Assembly: GCF_003201655.1 (NCBI RefSeq)
Contig: NZ_QJJU01000006.1
Span: 1 to 64,000, forward strand
Source of the DNA: Mycolicibacterium moriokaense
GTDB taxonomy: Bacteria > Actinomycetota > Actinomycetes > Mycobacteriales > Mycobacteriaceae
Direction of reading: 5' to 3'
Length of the DNA stretch: 64,000 nucleotides
Shown: positions 1 to 10,053 of the stretch, piece after piece
How the letters are laid out: every line of letters begins with the position of its first letter
Position numbering within the stretch: position 1 is the first letter of the stretch
Notes under the pieces: model-generated
The model's input: only the letters and a program-made list of their open reading frames with translations
Database searches by the model: none
What the model was told of the DNA's origin: nothing
Translations under genes and position numbers: made by a program

Positions 1-166
1 TCTCATCGGCCACGACGTGTCCGAGCTGCTGCCCGAGCTGACCCTTGCACAGAAATGGGACCTGACCGCTACCGAGCTGGCCCGAAACGTCCACAGCCAC
101 CCGACGATGTCCGAAGCGCTGCAGGAGTGCTTCCATGGACTCATCGGCCACATGATCAACTTTTGA
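1..166 (+). CDS. lpdC: dihydrolipoyl dehydrogenase, C-terminal end (partial)
   Basis: Only the last 54 codons are present, in the frame starting at base 2. They encode the end of the dimerisation domain of a flavin disulfide reductase: the segment [20 protein letters not shown], then the HSHPT motif, whose His (followed by Pro) is the general base contributed across the dimer, and an ending GHMINF as in mycobacterial Lpd. The enzyme is the E3 component of the pyruvate dehydrogenase and peroxynitrite reductase complexes. The gene is cut by the window edge. The stop TGA overlaps the likely TTG start of the next gene (TTGA). Confidence 0.93.
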   Translation, partial: LIGHDVSELLPELTLAQKWDLTATELARNVHSHPTMSEALQECFHGLIGHMINF

Positions 167-432
167 GAGCGATCTGGGTCGCCGCGATCGGCGGATTGGT
201 GGTCGGCCACATTCTGTGGCTGGCGGGGATTTCCATTGCGATCGCGACGAGCAGCATCAACATGTGGGTGCTGGTTGTCGCCGGGGTGTCGATCGTGTTG
301 GGAGCCATCGCCGCCGCGCTCGGTTTGCGGTTGTATCGACGTAAATCGGAGATATGGGCTGCGTTCTTGTGGGCGCTGCCGGTGTCCCCGGTGCTGTTAT
401 CTCTGACTGTGCTCGGCGTGACGTACCTGTAG
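163..432 (+). CDS. small membrane protein (Rv0463-like)
   Basis: An 89-residue hydrophobic protein with about three predicted membrane segments (roughly residues 5-25, 28-50 and 65-88) separated by a short basic loop (LRLYRRK). I chose the TTG at 163, which overlaps the lpdC stop in a TTGA junction. The in-frame ATG at 55 lies inside lpdC and would add a hydrophilic stretch that is only a shadow of lpdC. Position and size fit the membrane protein that follows lpdC in M. tuberculosis. Function is unknown. Confidence 0.75.
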   Translation: MRAIWVAAIGGLVVGHILWLAGISIAIATSSINMWVLVVAGVSIVLGAIAAALGLRLYRRKSEIWAAFLWALPVSPVLLSLTVLGVTYL

Positions 433-439
433 TCGGGCG

Positions 440-1123
440 ATGACCGAACTCGTTGACGCCGTTGAGCGCGTGTATGAGCGGTTCGCCGGGTACGCGTGTC
501 CGTCGGATTTCTGGGTGTGTGAGCAATGCGGACCGGAATGGTCGACCAAGGACGTCCGCGCAACACCGTTGCGGTTGTTGTCATTGCCACAGCTCGTGGC
601 CATTCATGTGATGTCCCTCGACGACGACGGGTTGCGGCACTTCTTCCCCCGCTTGCTGGAGTTGATGCTGCACACCCCAACTCCGGTGTTCGACTTTCGG
701 CTCGCGGATATGAAGGACCGATTGCCTGCCTGGCAGCCTGGGGAAGTGGCGGCGGTCCGTGAGCTTGCCGAGGCCGTGTGGGCCGAAGTTCTGGACGGTT
801 ATCCGCCCGCGCTGGGCTACTTCTCCGACTGCCCGTCGGCGCTCGACTTCCTCGACTGGTGTGATCTGCCGCTGACCGCGCACCTGGACTCGCTGCTGAC
901 CGCTGATTCGTTGCCAGCCGCGAGGCACCTCGCCGATCTCATCGACGCCGTGTTCACCACGACGCAGCCATTCCAATCCGTTTCCAAGGCAACGGTTCTC
1001 GACCGGTTGCGAGACCCCGCAGTAGGACGTCGACTTGAGCACGCCTGCTATCAGGCCGATTCAGCGGAGGTGGCACATCAGCTGTCAGCCGCGCACGAGT
1101 TGTGGACGGTGTGTGCACGCTAG
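440..1123 (+). CDS. uncharacterised protein with N-terminal CxxC
   Basis: I do not recognise this 227-residue protein. It is acidic and Leu-rich, probably all-alpha and cytoplasmic, with no signal peptide or membrane segment. Near residues 29-32 there is a CEQC motif in an aromatic context (FWVCEQCGPEW) that could bind a metal, although a second cysteine pair is not evident. It starts 7 bases after the preceding membrane-protein gene and could be cotranscribed with it. The gene is absent from this position in M. tuberculosis as I remember it. Codon use looks like its neighbours. Confidence 0.7.
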   Translation: MTELVDAVERVYERFAGYACPSDFWVCEQCGPEWSTKDVRATPLRLLSLPQLVAIHVMSLDDDGLRHFFPRLLELMLHTPTPVFDFRLADMKDRLPAWQPGEVAAVRELAEAVWAEVLDGYPPALGYFSDCPSALDFLDWCDLPLTAHLDSLLTADSLPAARHLADLIDAVFTTTQPFQSVSKATVLDRLRDPAVGRRLEHACYQADSAEVAHQLSAAHELWTVCAR

Positions 1124-1173
1124 CGGTCGGGGGTATCGTCTGCTGCACCGCAGACGACCTTGGAGGAAGCAAC

Positions 1174-1458
1174 GTGGCAGCATCGAAGTACGCCGGAATC
1201 TCTTTTGCCGGTGCAGTCCTGGCCGGGTGTGCGTTCGGTCTGGCGGCCAATGCCCACGCCGACGACTGTGATCCGTTCATGCTGTCGATGACTCCGCAGC
1301 CTGTTCTCGCATGCCAGGCTCCCGACGTCGCACCGCCGCCCGACCAACCTGCGGTCGCTCCAATGAACGACGTCGCGGTGCCGCCGCCTGCCGAGGTGCC
1401 TCCCCCAGCGGAGCCCGGGCCGTTCGGTGAGGTCGAAGCTCCTCCGCTGCTTCCGTAG
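1174..1458 (+). CDS. small proline-rich secreted protein
   Basis: A 94-residue protein beginning at GTG 1174, preceded by the clear ribosome binding site GGAGGAAG. Residues 1-27 form a signal peptide (AASK, a hydrophobic core rich in Ala and Gly, ending ANAHA before DD). The mature part contains two cysteines (DDCDPF and LACQAP), which could form a disulfide. It then becomes a Pro/Ala-rich tail with repeated PPP and VPPPAE units. An in-frame start at 1102 would add 24 residues that overlap the previous gene and lack a ribosome site. The protein is probably exported by Sec to the envelope; function is unknown. Confidence 0.72.
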   Translation: MAASKYAGISFAGAVLAGCAFGLAANAHADDCDPFMLSMTPQPVLACQAPDVAPPPDQPAVAPMNDVAVPPPAEVPPPAEPGPFGEVEAPPLLP

Positions 1459-1501
1459 CCAGACGGGCCTGGCTGCTAGCGGTATCGCGGAAGATACAAG
1501 A

Positions 1502-1798
1502 TCAGACGCACTCGGTGCAGAACTGCTGGCCGTCCTTGCGCAGTGCCAACCGGCTGTGGTGTTGCACCAGGAAGCAGCTAGAGCAGACGAATTCGTCAGC
1601 CTGCTTGGGCACCACGCGGACCGAGAGTTCCTCACCGGTCAGGTCGGCGTCGGGCAGGTCGAACGAATCGCCCGCGTCGCCGTCGTCGACGTCGATCACC
1701 GCGGTCGCCGCGTCGTTCTTGCGGCGGGTGGTCAGCTCCTCCAGCGACTCGTCGGCGTCGGCCTCGGTGACGCGGGGAGCGTCGTAGTCAGTGGCCAT
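1502..1798 (-). CDS. DUF4193 zinc-ribbon protein
   Basis: A 98-residue acidic protein starting MATDYDAPR, with the conserved GEELSVRVVPKQADEF block followed by two cysteine pairs (CSSC and CTEC near the C-terminus) that look like a zinc ribbon. It is very similar to the DUF4193 protein of mycobacteria known as Rv2699c, so this looks like a second copy placed between the Rv0463 and Rv0464c equivalents. It is convergent with the secreted-protein gene. Function is unknown; the ribbon suggests nucleic acid or protein binding. Confidence 0.85.
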   Translation of the reverse strand: MATDYDAPRVTEADADESLEELTTRRKNDAATAVIDVDDGDAGDSFDLPDADLTGEELSVRVVPKQADEFVCSSCFLVQHHSRLALRKDGQQFCTECV

Positions 1799-1868
1799 GC
1801 GACATACCCCTTCCTAATCAGGTCTGCTAAATCGCCAAACGCAGTCAGGAAGCGGATTGTTCCCCAAA

Positions 1869-2411
1869 TTAGTCAGGGAAATCGAGCGGGATCTTCAGCG
1901 TCGCCATAGTGGCCGCAAGCGCATCGTATTGGCCTGCAAGAGTGCAGAATTCGATGAGTTGCGGCCGCGTCAATACGCCCGAAAGGGCCGCCCAGGTTTC
2001 GGGTGACATCGAGCGGGTGATGACGAATTCGTCCGTTGCGGTGATCAGCACCCGCTGCCGCTCGGTGAGGCCTTCGGCATCCGGTCCCTCGAAGATGCTG
2101 GCCTGCAGGTCGGCATCGACGCCGCGGCTCCTTGCCAGCCTGCGGTGCTGCTGCAGTTCATACTCACAGTCGCGCAGGTGCCCAACCCGCAGGATCACCA
2201 GTTCGGCGTCGCTTCGCGAGAGCTTGCCCGCATACAGCAGATAACCCGAGAACGGCAGCCACGCGAGGAACAACAGCTTGTGCTGCCCGAGCACATTGAA
2301 CAGATGGAATTTCGGCGCGCGGATGCCACGGGCCCCGAGCTTGGCGATCGCCCAGTTGAGCGGCCCGAGTTCCTTGAAGCCCCCAGGCGGGATGCGTGCG
2401 GGGGCGCTCAT
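1869..2411 (-). CDS. carboxymuconolactone decarboxylase / AhpD-like protein
   Basis: A 180-residue protein of the AhpD-like fold (Rv0464c position). The core helix ELVILRVGHLRDCEYELQQH corresponds to the CMD signature. It has a single Cys followed by Glu and His at the site where true AhpD enzymes have CxxC, so a disulfide peroxidase chemistry like AhpD is unlikely from what is visible. It lies 28 bases downstream of ramB on the same strand, so the two are probably cotranscribed. Substrate unknown. Confidence 0.85.
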   Translation of the reverse strand: MSAPARIPPGGFKELGPLNWAIAKLGARGIRAPKFHLFNVLGQHKLLFLAWLPFSGYLLYAGKLSRSDAELVILRVGHLRDCEYELQQHRRLARSRGVDADLQASIFEGPDAEGLTERQRVLITATDEFVITRSMSPETWAALSGVLTRPQLIEFCTLAGQYDALAATMATLKIPLDFPD

Positions 2412-2439
2412 ATCTGTCGGTTCCTCACGCGAGCGTTCG

Positions 2440-3855
2440 TCACAACTGCTGCACTAAGTATGGCGACACCGTGCTGCGGTGCTCGTTGAGGTCGAGCGCA
2501 CGGCCAAGCGCGGGGAACGCCCGCTGCGGGCAGTTGTCGCGCTCACAGACCCGGCAGCCGGCGCCGATCGGCGTCGCATTGTCACCCGACAAGTCGAGTC
2601 CCTCCGAATAGACCAACCGGTGAGCGTGCCGGAGTTCGCAGCCCAGGCCGATCGCGAACGTCTTACCAGGCTGACCATAGCGCGATGCGCGGCGCTCCAC
2701 TGTGCGTGCCACCCACATATAGTTGCGCCCGTCGGGCATCTGCGCGATCTGCACCAGGATCTTGCCGGGGTTGGCGAACGTCTCGTAGACGTTCCACAGC
2801 GGGCAGGTACCCCCTGACGACGAGAAGTGAAAACCGGTGGCGGACTGCCGCTTCGACATGTTGCCCGCGCGATCGACGCGGACGAACGACAACGGCACGC
2901 CACGCATCGACGGCCGCTGCAGGGTCGACAGCCGGTGCGCGATGGTTTCGAAGCTGACGGAGTAGAACGCCGAAAGCCGCTCGACGTCGTAGCGGAAGTT
3001 CTCCGCGACATCGTGAAATTGGCGATACGGCAACACCGTTGCGGCCGCGAAGTAGTTGGCCAACCCGAGCCGGGCCAGGGTAGCCGACTCCTCGCTGGTG
3101 AACTTGCCCTCGGCGACCAGTTTGTCGATCAGTTCGCCGAACTCCAGGTAGGCCAGCTCGGCGGCCATCTTGAACACCGTCTGTCCGGAGGAGAGGTGTC
3201 CGCTGATCTCGAGGGTCTTGGATGCGGGGTCGAAGCGGTGCAACACCGTGTCGCCGAGGTCGATTCGCCGCACGATGTGCACACCGTGCACCCTGGTCAG
3301 CCGGTCGGACAGCTCGCGGGCCAACTCGGCGCGGTGCATGCGCATGCGAATGGTGAGATCCTCGGCGGCGGCGTCGAGTTCGTGCAGGTAGTTCTGCCGC
3401 TGATAGAAGTAGTCGCGCACTTCCTCGTGGGGCATCGTGATCGCTCCGCTGCCGCTGCCGTCGGAGTACCTGTCCTCGGTCGCGGCGGCCAACTGTGTAG
3501 TGGTCAGGCGATAACGCCGGTGCAGATTCACCATCGCCCGGGCCAGCGTCGGATGCGAGCCGACCATATCGGCGACCTCCGCCAGGTCGACATCGATGTC
3601 CACGTCGCGGTCCATGGTGACTTCGCGCAATTCGGCGACGAGGCGGGTGTCATCTTCAGATGCGAAGAACGTGGCGTCGACTCCGAACACCTCGGTGATC
3701 CGCAGCAGTACGGCCACCGTCAGCGGACGAACGTCGTGCTCGATCTGATTGAGGTAACTCGGCGAGATGTCCAGCATCTGCGCCAGCGCGGCCTGGCTGA
3801 AGCCGCGTTCGCTACGGAGTTGTCGCACCCGTGAGCCGACAAACGTTTTCGCCAC
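2440..3855 (-). CDS. ramB: RamB-type transcriptional regulator of acetate metabolism
   Basis: A 471-residue regulator. Residues 5-65 form an XRE-type helix-turn-helix (VRQLRSERGFSQAALAQMLD then SPSYLNQIEH). The rest is the ImmA/IrrE-like plus DUF2083 region of short-chain fatty acyl regulators, ending in a cysteine cluster C434-x2-C437-x4-C442 that may bind metal or sense redox state. In corynebacteria and M. tuberculosis RamB controls isocitrate lyase and glyoxylate or propionate genes. Here icl1 lies about 1.2 kb away with a RamB-like site in front of it. The gene is divergent from the thioesterase gene at 3958, so the 102-base gap holds both promoters. Confidence 0.93.
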   Translation of the reverse strand: MAKTFVGSRVRQLRSERGFSQAALAQMLDISPSYLNQIEHDVRPLTVAVLLRITEVFGVDATFFASEDDTRLVAELREVTMDRDVDIDVDLAEVADMVGSHPTLARAMVNLHRRYRLTTTQLAAATEDRYSDGSGSGAITMPHEEVRDYFYQRQNYLHELDAAAEDLTIRMRMHRAELARELSDRLTRVHGVHIVRRIDLGDTVLHRFDPASKTLEISGHLSSGQTVFKMAAELAYLEFGELIDKLVAEGKFTSEESATLARLGLANYFAAATVLPYRQFHDVAENFRYDVERLSAFYSVSFETIAHRLSTLQRPSMRGVPLSFVRVDRAGNMSKRQSATGFHFSSSGGTCPLWNVYETFANPGKILVQIAQMPDGRNYMWVARTVERRASRYGQPGKTFAIGLGCELRHAHRLVYSEGLDLSGDNATPIGAGCRVCERDNCPQRAFPALGRALDLNEHRSTVSPYLVQQL

Positions 3856-3957
3856 GTCAGACAGCCTAACAAGGCTGCGAAGTCAGGCTTTGCATTGTTG
3901 GCAGATCGGCGGCTGTGGCAGGATCAGGGCCGATTGATTGACAGGGGAGAACACACG

Positions 3958-4773
3958 ATGGCGGGAATCTCAGGCAGCACCGGTTTGACGAAGGTGATGA
4001 TGCCTGTGCCCGATCCGCACCCCGACGTCTTCGACAGGGAGTGGCCGCTGCGGGTGGCCGACGTCGACCGCGAAGGCAGGCTGAAGTTCGACGCCGCCAC
4101 CCGGCACATCCAGGACATCGGCTCGGACCAGCTGCGCGAAATGGGGTACGAGGAGACGCACCCGCTGTGGATCGTGCGGCGCACGATGATCGACCTGCTC
4201 GAGCCGATCGAGTTCAAGGACATGCTGCGGATGCGACGCTGGTGTTCGGGTACGTCCAACCGCTGGTGCGAGATGCGGGTACGTATCGACGGCCGCAGGG
4301 GCGGCCTGATGGAGTCCGAGGCGTTCTGGATCAACATCAACCGCGAAACCCAGGGCCCGGCCCGGATCGCCGATGATTTCATCGAAGGCCTGCAGCGCAC
4401 CACGGAAGTCGACCGGTTGAGGTGGAAGGCGTATCTGAAGGCCGGTAGCCGCGAGGACGCGAATCAGATCCGCGATTACCCTGTCCGCGTCAGCGACATC
4501 GACATCTTCGACCACATGAACAACTCGGTGTACTGGACCGTGATCGAGGACTACATCTTCAACACCCCCGAACTGCTGCACAAGCCGATCCGGGTGACGA
4601 TCGAGCACGACGCCGCTGTCGCGTTGGGCGACAAGCTGGAGATCGTTTCGCACGTGCATCCCGCCGGATCGACCGAACAATTCGGCGCCGAGCTGACGGA
4701 CCGCACTGTTACAACGCTCACATATGCGGTCGGCGACGAGACGAAAGCCGTCGCATCCCTCTTCGCCCTCTGA
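3958..4773 (+). CDS. acyl-ACP thioesterase family protein (Rv0466-like)
   Basis: A 271-residue protein with two tandem hotdog domains of the plant FatA/acyl-ACP thioesterase type. The first covers roughly residues 20-150. The second contains the VSDIDIFDHMNNSVYW motif, whose Asp, His and Asn are typical active-site positions. I chose ATG 3958 because ACAGGGGAGAAC precedes it; an upstream in-frame ATG at 3895 lies in the divergent promoter. It probably hydrolyses acyl-ACP or acyl-CoA thioesters. Position between ramB and icl1 suggests a link to fatty-acid turnover. Confidence 0.87.
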   Translation: MAGISGSTGLTKVMMPVPDPHPDVFDREWPLRVADVDREGRLKFDAATRHIQDIGSDQLREMGYEETHPLWIVRRTMIDLLEPIEFKDMLRMRRWCSGTSNRWCEMRVRIDGRRGGLMESEAFWININRETQGPARIADDFIEGLQRTTEVDRLRWKAYLKAGSREDANQIRDYPVRVSDIDIFDHMNNSVYWTVIEDYIFNTPELLHKPIRVTIEHDAAVALGDKLEIVSHVHPAGSTEQFGAELTDRTVTTLTYAVGDETKAVASLFAL

Positions 4774-4788
4774 CCCGTTTCGGTTTAA

Positions 4789-4804
4789 CAGTACGGGCGT
4801 ACTG
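4789..4804. promoter_or_regulatory. near-perfect palindrome upstream of icl1
   Basis: CAGTACG and CGTACTG form 7-base arms separated only by GG, about 240 bases before the icl1 start. The two-base gap is too small for an RNA hairpin loop, so a dimeric repressor operator (TetR- or GntR-type) is more likely than a terminator for the thioesterase gene. The regulator is unknown. Confidence 0.5.
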
Positions 4805-4820
4805 ACCAGCGCATATCGCG

Positions 4821-4849
4821 TTACCGGTGAGTAGCTACTGAACCGGTAA
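4821..4849. promoter_or_regulatory. long extended dyad in the icl1 promoter region
   Basis: TTACCGGT (4821-4828) and ACCGGTAA (4842-4849) are perfect 8-base inverted arms. The space between holds the palindrome AGTAGCTACT, so symmetry extends across the whole element with one unpaired base. It could be a protein-binding operator or, if transcribed, a stable hairpin in the icl1 leader. It lies about 195 bases upstream of the start codon. Confidence 0.55.
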
Positions 4850-4861
4850 AGCCGATAGCCA

Positions 4862-4884
4862 TGTTTGCAAACTTAACAAGTTAA
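4862..4884. promoter_or_regulatory. RamB-like site plus TTAAC inverted repeat
   Basis: The minus strand reads AAGTTTGCAAAC, close to the RamB consensus reported for corynebacteria (A/G-rich then TTTGCAAA). It overlaps an inverted repeat TTAAC-AA-GTTAA at 4873-4884. With ramB next door and icl1 about 160 bases downstream, a role in carbon-source control of icl1 is likely. Assignment rests on motif match only. Confidence 0.6.
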
Positions 4885-5043
4885 CGGCAGGCGTTGGCGA
4901 AAATTGGCAAGTGAAACGAGTGGACCTGCGGTTATGACATGGTGCATGCTCGAGTTAGCACATAAGTGAAGATGCTGAAGCGTTAACAACCAGCCACGGT
5001 TAAGGCGCCTCCAGCGACTTGCCCGAAAAAGAATGGAGCACCG

Positions 5044-6330
5044 ATGTCAACCGTTGGCACGCCGAAGTCGCCCGAACAGATCCAGCACGACTGGGACACC
5101 AATCCGCGGTGGAAGGGCATCGAGCGCACCTACACCCCCGCCGACGTGGTAGCCCTGCAGGGTTCTGTCGTCGAGGAGGCCACCCTGGCCCGCCGCGGCG
5201 CTGAGGTGCTGTGGAACCAGCTCCACGACATGGAGTTCGTCAACTCGCTCGGCGCGCTGACCGGCAACATGGCGGTTCAGCAGGTGCGTGCGGGCCTGAA
5301 GGCCATCTACCTGTCCGGTTGGCAGGTCGCCGGCGACGCGAACCTCTCCGGCCACACCTACCCGGACCAGAGCCTCTACCCGGCCAACTCGGTGCCGCAG
5401 GTGGTGCGCCGCATCAACAACGCGCTGCTGCGCGCCGACCAGATCGCCAAGGTCGAGGGCGACACGTCCATCGAGAACTGGCTGGCACCGATCGTCGCCG
5501 ACGGTGAGGCCGGCTTCGGCGGCGCGCTCAACGTCTACGAGCTGCAGAAGGCCATGATCGCGGCCGGTGTCGCGGGCTCGCACTGGGAGGACCAGCTGGC
5601 GTCGGAGAAGAAGTGCGGCCACCTCGGTGGCAAGGTGCTGATCCCGACTCAGCAGCACATCCGCACCCTTACCTCGGCCCGTCTCGCGGCCGATGTCTCC
5701 GACGTGTCGACCCTCGTGATCGCCCGCACCGACGCCGAAGCCGCGACGCTGATCACCTCCGATGTCGACGAGCGCGATCAGCCGTTCATCACGGGTGAGC
5801 GCACCAAGGAAGGCTTCTACCGGGTGCGCAACGGCCTCGAGCCGTGCATCGCCCGCGCCAAGGCCTACGCGCCCTACTCCGACCTCATCTGGATGGAGAC
5901 CGGCACCCCGGACCTGGAGCTGGCGGCGAAGTTCGCCGAGGGCGTCAAGAGCGAGTTCCCCGACCAGATGCTGGCCTACAACTGCTCGCCGTCGTTCAAC
6001 TGGAAGAAGCACCTCGACGACGCGACCATCGCCAAGTTCCAGAAGGAACTCGGTGCGATGGGCTTCAAGTTCCAGTTCATCACGCTGGCCGGCTTCCACG
6101 CCCTGAACTACTCGATGTTCGATCTGGCTTACGGCTACGCCCGCAACCAGATGAGCGCCTACGTCGAGCTGCAGGAGCGCGAGTTCGACGCCGAGGAGCG
6201 CGGTTACACCGCGACGAAGCACCAGCGCGAGGTCGGCGCGGGCTACTTCGACCGGATCGCCACCACGGTGGATCCGACCTCGTCCACGACCGCTCTGTCC
6301 GGTTCGACCGAAGAGGGACAGTTCCACTAA
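5044..6330 (+). CDS. icl1: isocitrate lyase
   Basis: A 428-residue enzyme of the short prokaryotic isocitrate lyase class. It cleaves isocitrate to glyoxylate and succinate in the glyoxylate shunt, and in mycobacteria also acts as methylisocitrate lyase on propionyl-CoA-derived substrate. The signature KKCGH is present with the catalytic cysteine at residue 191. The Mg-binding region and the loop NCSPSFNW, which closes on the substrate, are intact. GGAG lies six bases before ATG 5044. The upstream 270 bases hold several symmetrical elements and a RamB-like motif, so expression is probably carbon-source regulated. fadB2 follows on the same strand after 111 bases. Confidence 0.97.
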   Translation: MSTVGTPKSPEQIQHDWDTNPRWKGIERTYTPADVVALQGSVVEEATLARRGAEVLWNQLHDMEFVNSLGALTGNMAVQQVRAGLKAIYLSGWQVAGDANLSGHTYPDQSLYPANSVPQVVRRINNALLRADQIAKVEGDTSIENWLAPIVADGEAGFGGALNVYELQKAMIAAGVAGSHWEDQLASEKKCGHLGGKVLIPTQQHIRTLTSARLAADVSDVSTLVIARTDAEAATLITSDVDERDQPFITGERTKEGFYRVRNGLEPCIARAKAYAPYSDLIWMETGTPDLELAAKFAEGVKSEFPDQMLAYNCSPSFNWKKHLDDATIAKFQKELGAMGFKFQFITLAGFHALNYSMFDLAYGYARNQMSAYVELQEREFDAEERGYTATKHQREVGAGYFDRIATTVDPTSSTTALSGSTEEGQFH

Positions 6331-6390
6331 GTCGGTACTAGGTCGGCACTAGACCAGGCCTAGGCTCACGAGGCCGACGGCTTGACAGCG

Positions 6391-6422
6391 CAAGCCCGCC
6401 CAGAACCCTTGGGCGGGGCTTG
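6391..6422 (+). terminator. GC-rich hairpin between icl1 and fadB2
   Basis: CAAGCCCGCCCA pairs with TGGGCGGGGCTTG with one bulged base and a short loop. There is no T tract after it, as is common in mycobacteria. It could terminate or attenuate icl1 transcription, or stabilise the icl1 3' end while allowing read-through to fadB2, whose start is only 20 bases downstream. Confidence 0.55.
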
Positions 6423-6441
6423 CCGCATGTAGGAGACGAAA

Positions 6442-7302
6442 ATGAGCAATCCAATCGAACGAGTAGGCGTGGTCGGTGCGGGACAGATGGGCGCAGGCAT
6501 CGCCGAGGTGTCCGCTCGGGCCGGCGTCGACGTCATCGTCTACGAGCCCACCGATGCGCTGACCGCTGCGGGGAAGGCTCGCATCACCAAATCGCTCGAG
6601 CGCGGTGTGAGTGTCGGCAAGATCACCGAGAACGAACGCACCGCGGCTCTGGCCAAGCTGAGCTTCACCACCAGCCTTGCCGATCTGTCCGATCGTCAAC
6701 TCGTCATCGAGGCGGTCATCGAGGACGACACCGTTAAGGGCAAGATCTTTGCCGAACTCGACAAGCTCATCACCGATCCCGACGCGGTGCTCGCATCGAA
6801 CACGTCCAGCATACCCATCATGAAAATCGCTGCGGCGACACAGAATCCGGGGCGCGTGCTCGGCCTGCACTTTTTCAACCCGGTACCCGTGCTGCCTCTG
6901 GTCGAACTGGTCAGCACACTCGTCACTAACGATGCCGCCCTCGCGCGTACCGAAGAATTCGCGAGCAATGTGCTTGGCAAGCAGGTGGTGCGTTGCTCCG
7001 ACCGGTCCGGCTTCGTCGTCAACGCGTTGTTGGTGCCGTATCTGTTGTCGGCAATCCGGATGGTGGAGGGCGGTTTCGCGACGGTCGAGGATGTCGACAA
7101 GGCTGTGGTCGCCGGTTTGTCACATCCGATGGGACCGCTGAAGCTGTCCGATCTCGTCGGCCTCGACACGCTAAAACTCATCGCGGACAAGATGTTTGAG
7201 GAATTCAAGGAGCCGTTGTACGCGGCGCCGCCGCTATTGCTGCGTATGGTGGAGGCGGGCCAACTCGGCAAGAAATCCGGCCAAGGCTTCTACAAGTACT
7301 AA
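6442..7302 (+). CDS. fadB2: 3-hydroxybutyryl-CoA dehydrogenase
   Basis: A 286-residue NAD(P)-dependent 3-hydroxyacyl-CoA dehydrogenase that interconverts 3-hydroxybutyryl-CoA and acetoacetyl-CoA in beta-oxidation. The Rossmann motif GAGQMG is at residues 12-17. The catalytic His143 lies in LHFFNPVPVLPLVE, followed by the C-terminal dimerisation domain with GFVVNALLVPYL and the ending GQGFYKY. The ribosome site AGGAGA precedes ATG 6442. It follows icl1 as in M. tuberculosis, so beta-oxidation and the glyoxylate shunt are physically linked. Confidence 0.95.
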   Translation: MSNPIERVGVVGAGQMGAGIAEVSARAGVDVIVYEPTDALTAAGKARITKSLERGVSVGKITENERTAALAKLSFTTSLADLSDRQLVIEAVIEDDTVKGKIFAELDKLITDPDAVLASNTSSIPIMKIAAATQNPGRVLGLHFFNPVPVLPLVELVSTLVTNDAALARTEEFASNVLGKQVVRCSDRSGFVVNALLVPYLLSAIRMVEGGFATVEDVDKAVVAGLSHPMGPLKLSDLVGLDTLKLIADKMFEEFKEPLYAAPPLLLRMVEAGQLGKKSGQGFYKY

Positions 7303-7462
7303 GCACCTAGCGTTGGCAACGGACGCGTCAATTAGTTAAGCTACCTTCTGGTCGGGCCGGTGAGCCTGGTCGGTATTTGCTGTGTGGCAGCGTATATTTG
7401 ACGCACCGCCGTGCCCGGCTGGGGCGGCCGGTCGTCGTTCAGTAACGAACACGAGGTAGTAA

Positions 7463-9204
<1,742 letters not shown>

Positions 9205-9212
<8 letters not shown>

Positions 9213-9915
9213 GAGCCAGTAATTGTGAAGGTACGAGCGGCGACGGGTGGGGCTGTTGGCGGAACTTCTCCAACGACCCGGCGGCCTCGACGATGCCGCA
9301 CAGCGCGTTCCACGACAGCATGGTCAGGTAGTCGATCAGCTCGTCGGAGGTCATCCGTGGATTCGACATCCAGGAGTGCGTTGCGAGCTGGACCCCGCCG
9401 ACGGTGTGATATGCCCACGGCTCGACCCCGCCGGTTTCCATGCCGACCGCGACCATTCGGTGTCGCAGCATTACCGCGAGCATGCGCGCGATGATCCGTT
9501 CGGAATCCGCGACAGCCTTGGTCCTGCTGGCCGAGTTGTTGGCCATGACGAACTGGTACGGCTCGGGCTCGTCGGCGACGGTATGGACGTAGACGCGGAT
9601 GATCTCGCGGGTCAGGTCATAGCCGTCCAGATTCGACGACAGTGCCGCTGCCATGTTGGGGATCAGGGTGACCTGCGCGAAGCGCATCATCACCGCGGTG
9701 GTCAAGTCGTTCTTGTCGACGAAGTAGCGGTACAGAACCGTCTTGGAGACGCCGATCTCGGCTGCGATCTCGTCCATGCTGACGTTGCTGCCACGCCGCC
9801 GGATGGCCTCTAGGGTGCCGTCTACCAGCTCATTGCGCCGTTCCACCTTGTGCTGGTGCCAGCGCCGTTTGCGTCCATCGGTTTTGACCGCCACCGCCGG
9901 GGTCTGCTGTGTCAC
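9205..9915 (-). CDS. TetR family transcriptional regulator (Rv0472c-like)
   Basis: A 236-residue regulator starting at GTG 9915 (TQQTPAV next). The N-terminal TetR helix-turn-helix spans about residues 25-70, with SNVSMDEIAAEIGVSKTVLY and RYFVDKNDL. The C-terminal ligand-binding domain includes PYQFVMANN. The length matches the 234-residue M. tuberculosis protein. An open frame continues upstream for over 300 codons but lies opposite the DUF445 gene and is not credible. It is divergent from DUF445 and cotranscribed with ppk2, so it may control both. Confidence 0.87.
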
Positions 9916-10053
9916 TATCGCCGTGATCCATTCCCTAGTTCCCACTGATACTACGGCCGATCTTGAAAGCGAGGGTTGCCGGACCGGCCGCGCCGCAACG
10001 GCGTAGCGGATGATGTAGGAGTGGCACACAGACCGGACGCCGGCGGGCGCGCG

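Noticed and set aside
1457..1476. Weak hairpin (AGCCAG/CTGGCT) after the secreted-protein gene
   Set aside because: Only six pairs and partly within the stop region; not strong enough to call a terminator.
2827..3834. 335-codon open frame on the plus strand opposite ramB
   Set aside because: It mirrors the ramB codon pattern and has no domain features or ribosome site.
3885..3905. CTTTGCA half-site before ramB as a RamB autoregulation site
   Set aside because: Matches only part of the RamB consensus, so autoregulation is possible but not supported.
5047..6327. 426-codon open frame on the minus strand opposite icl1
   Set aside because: It lies wholly antisense to a certain gene in high-GC DNA, where such frames are expected. 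The translation is low-complexity (Val, Arg, Leu, Gly) and shows no known motif.
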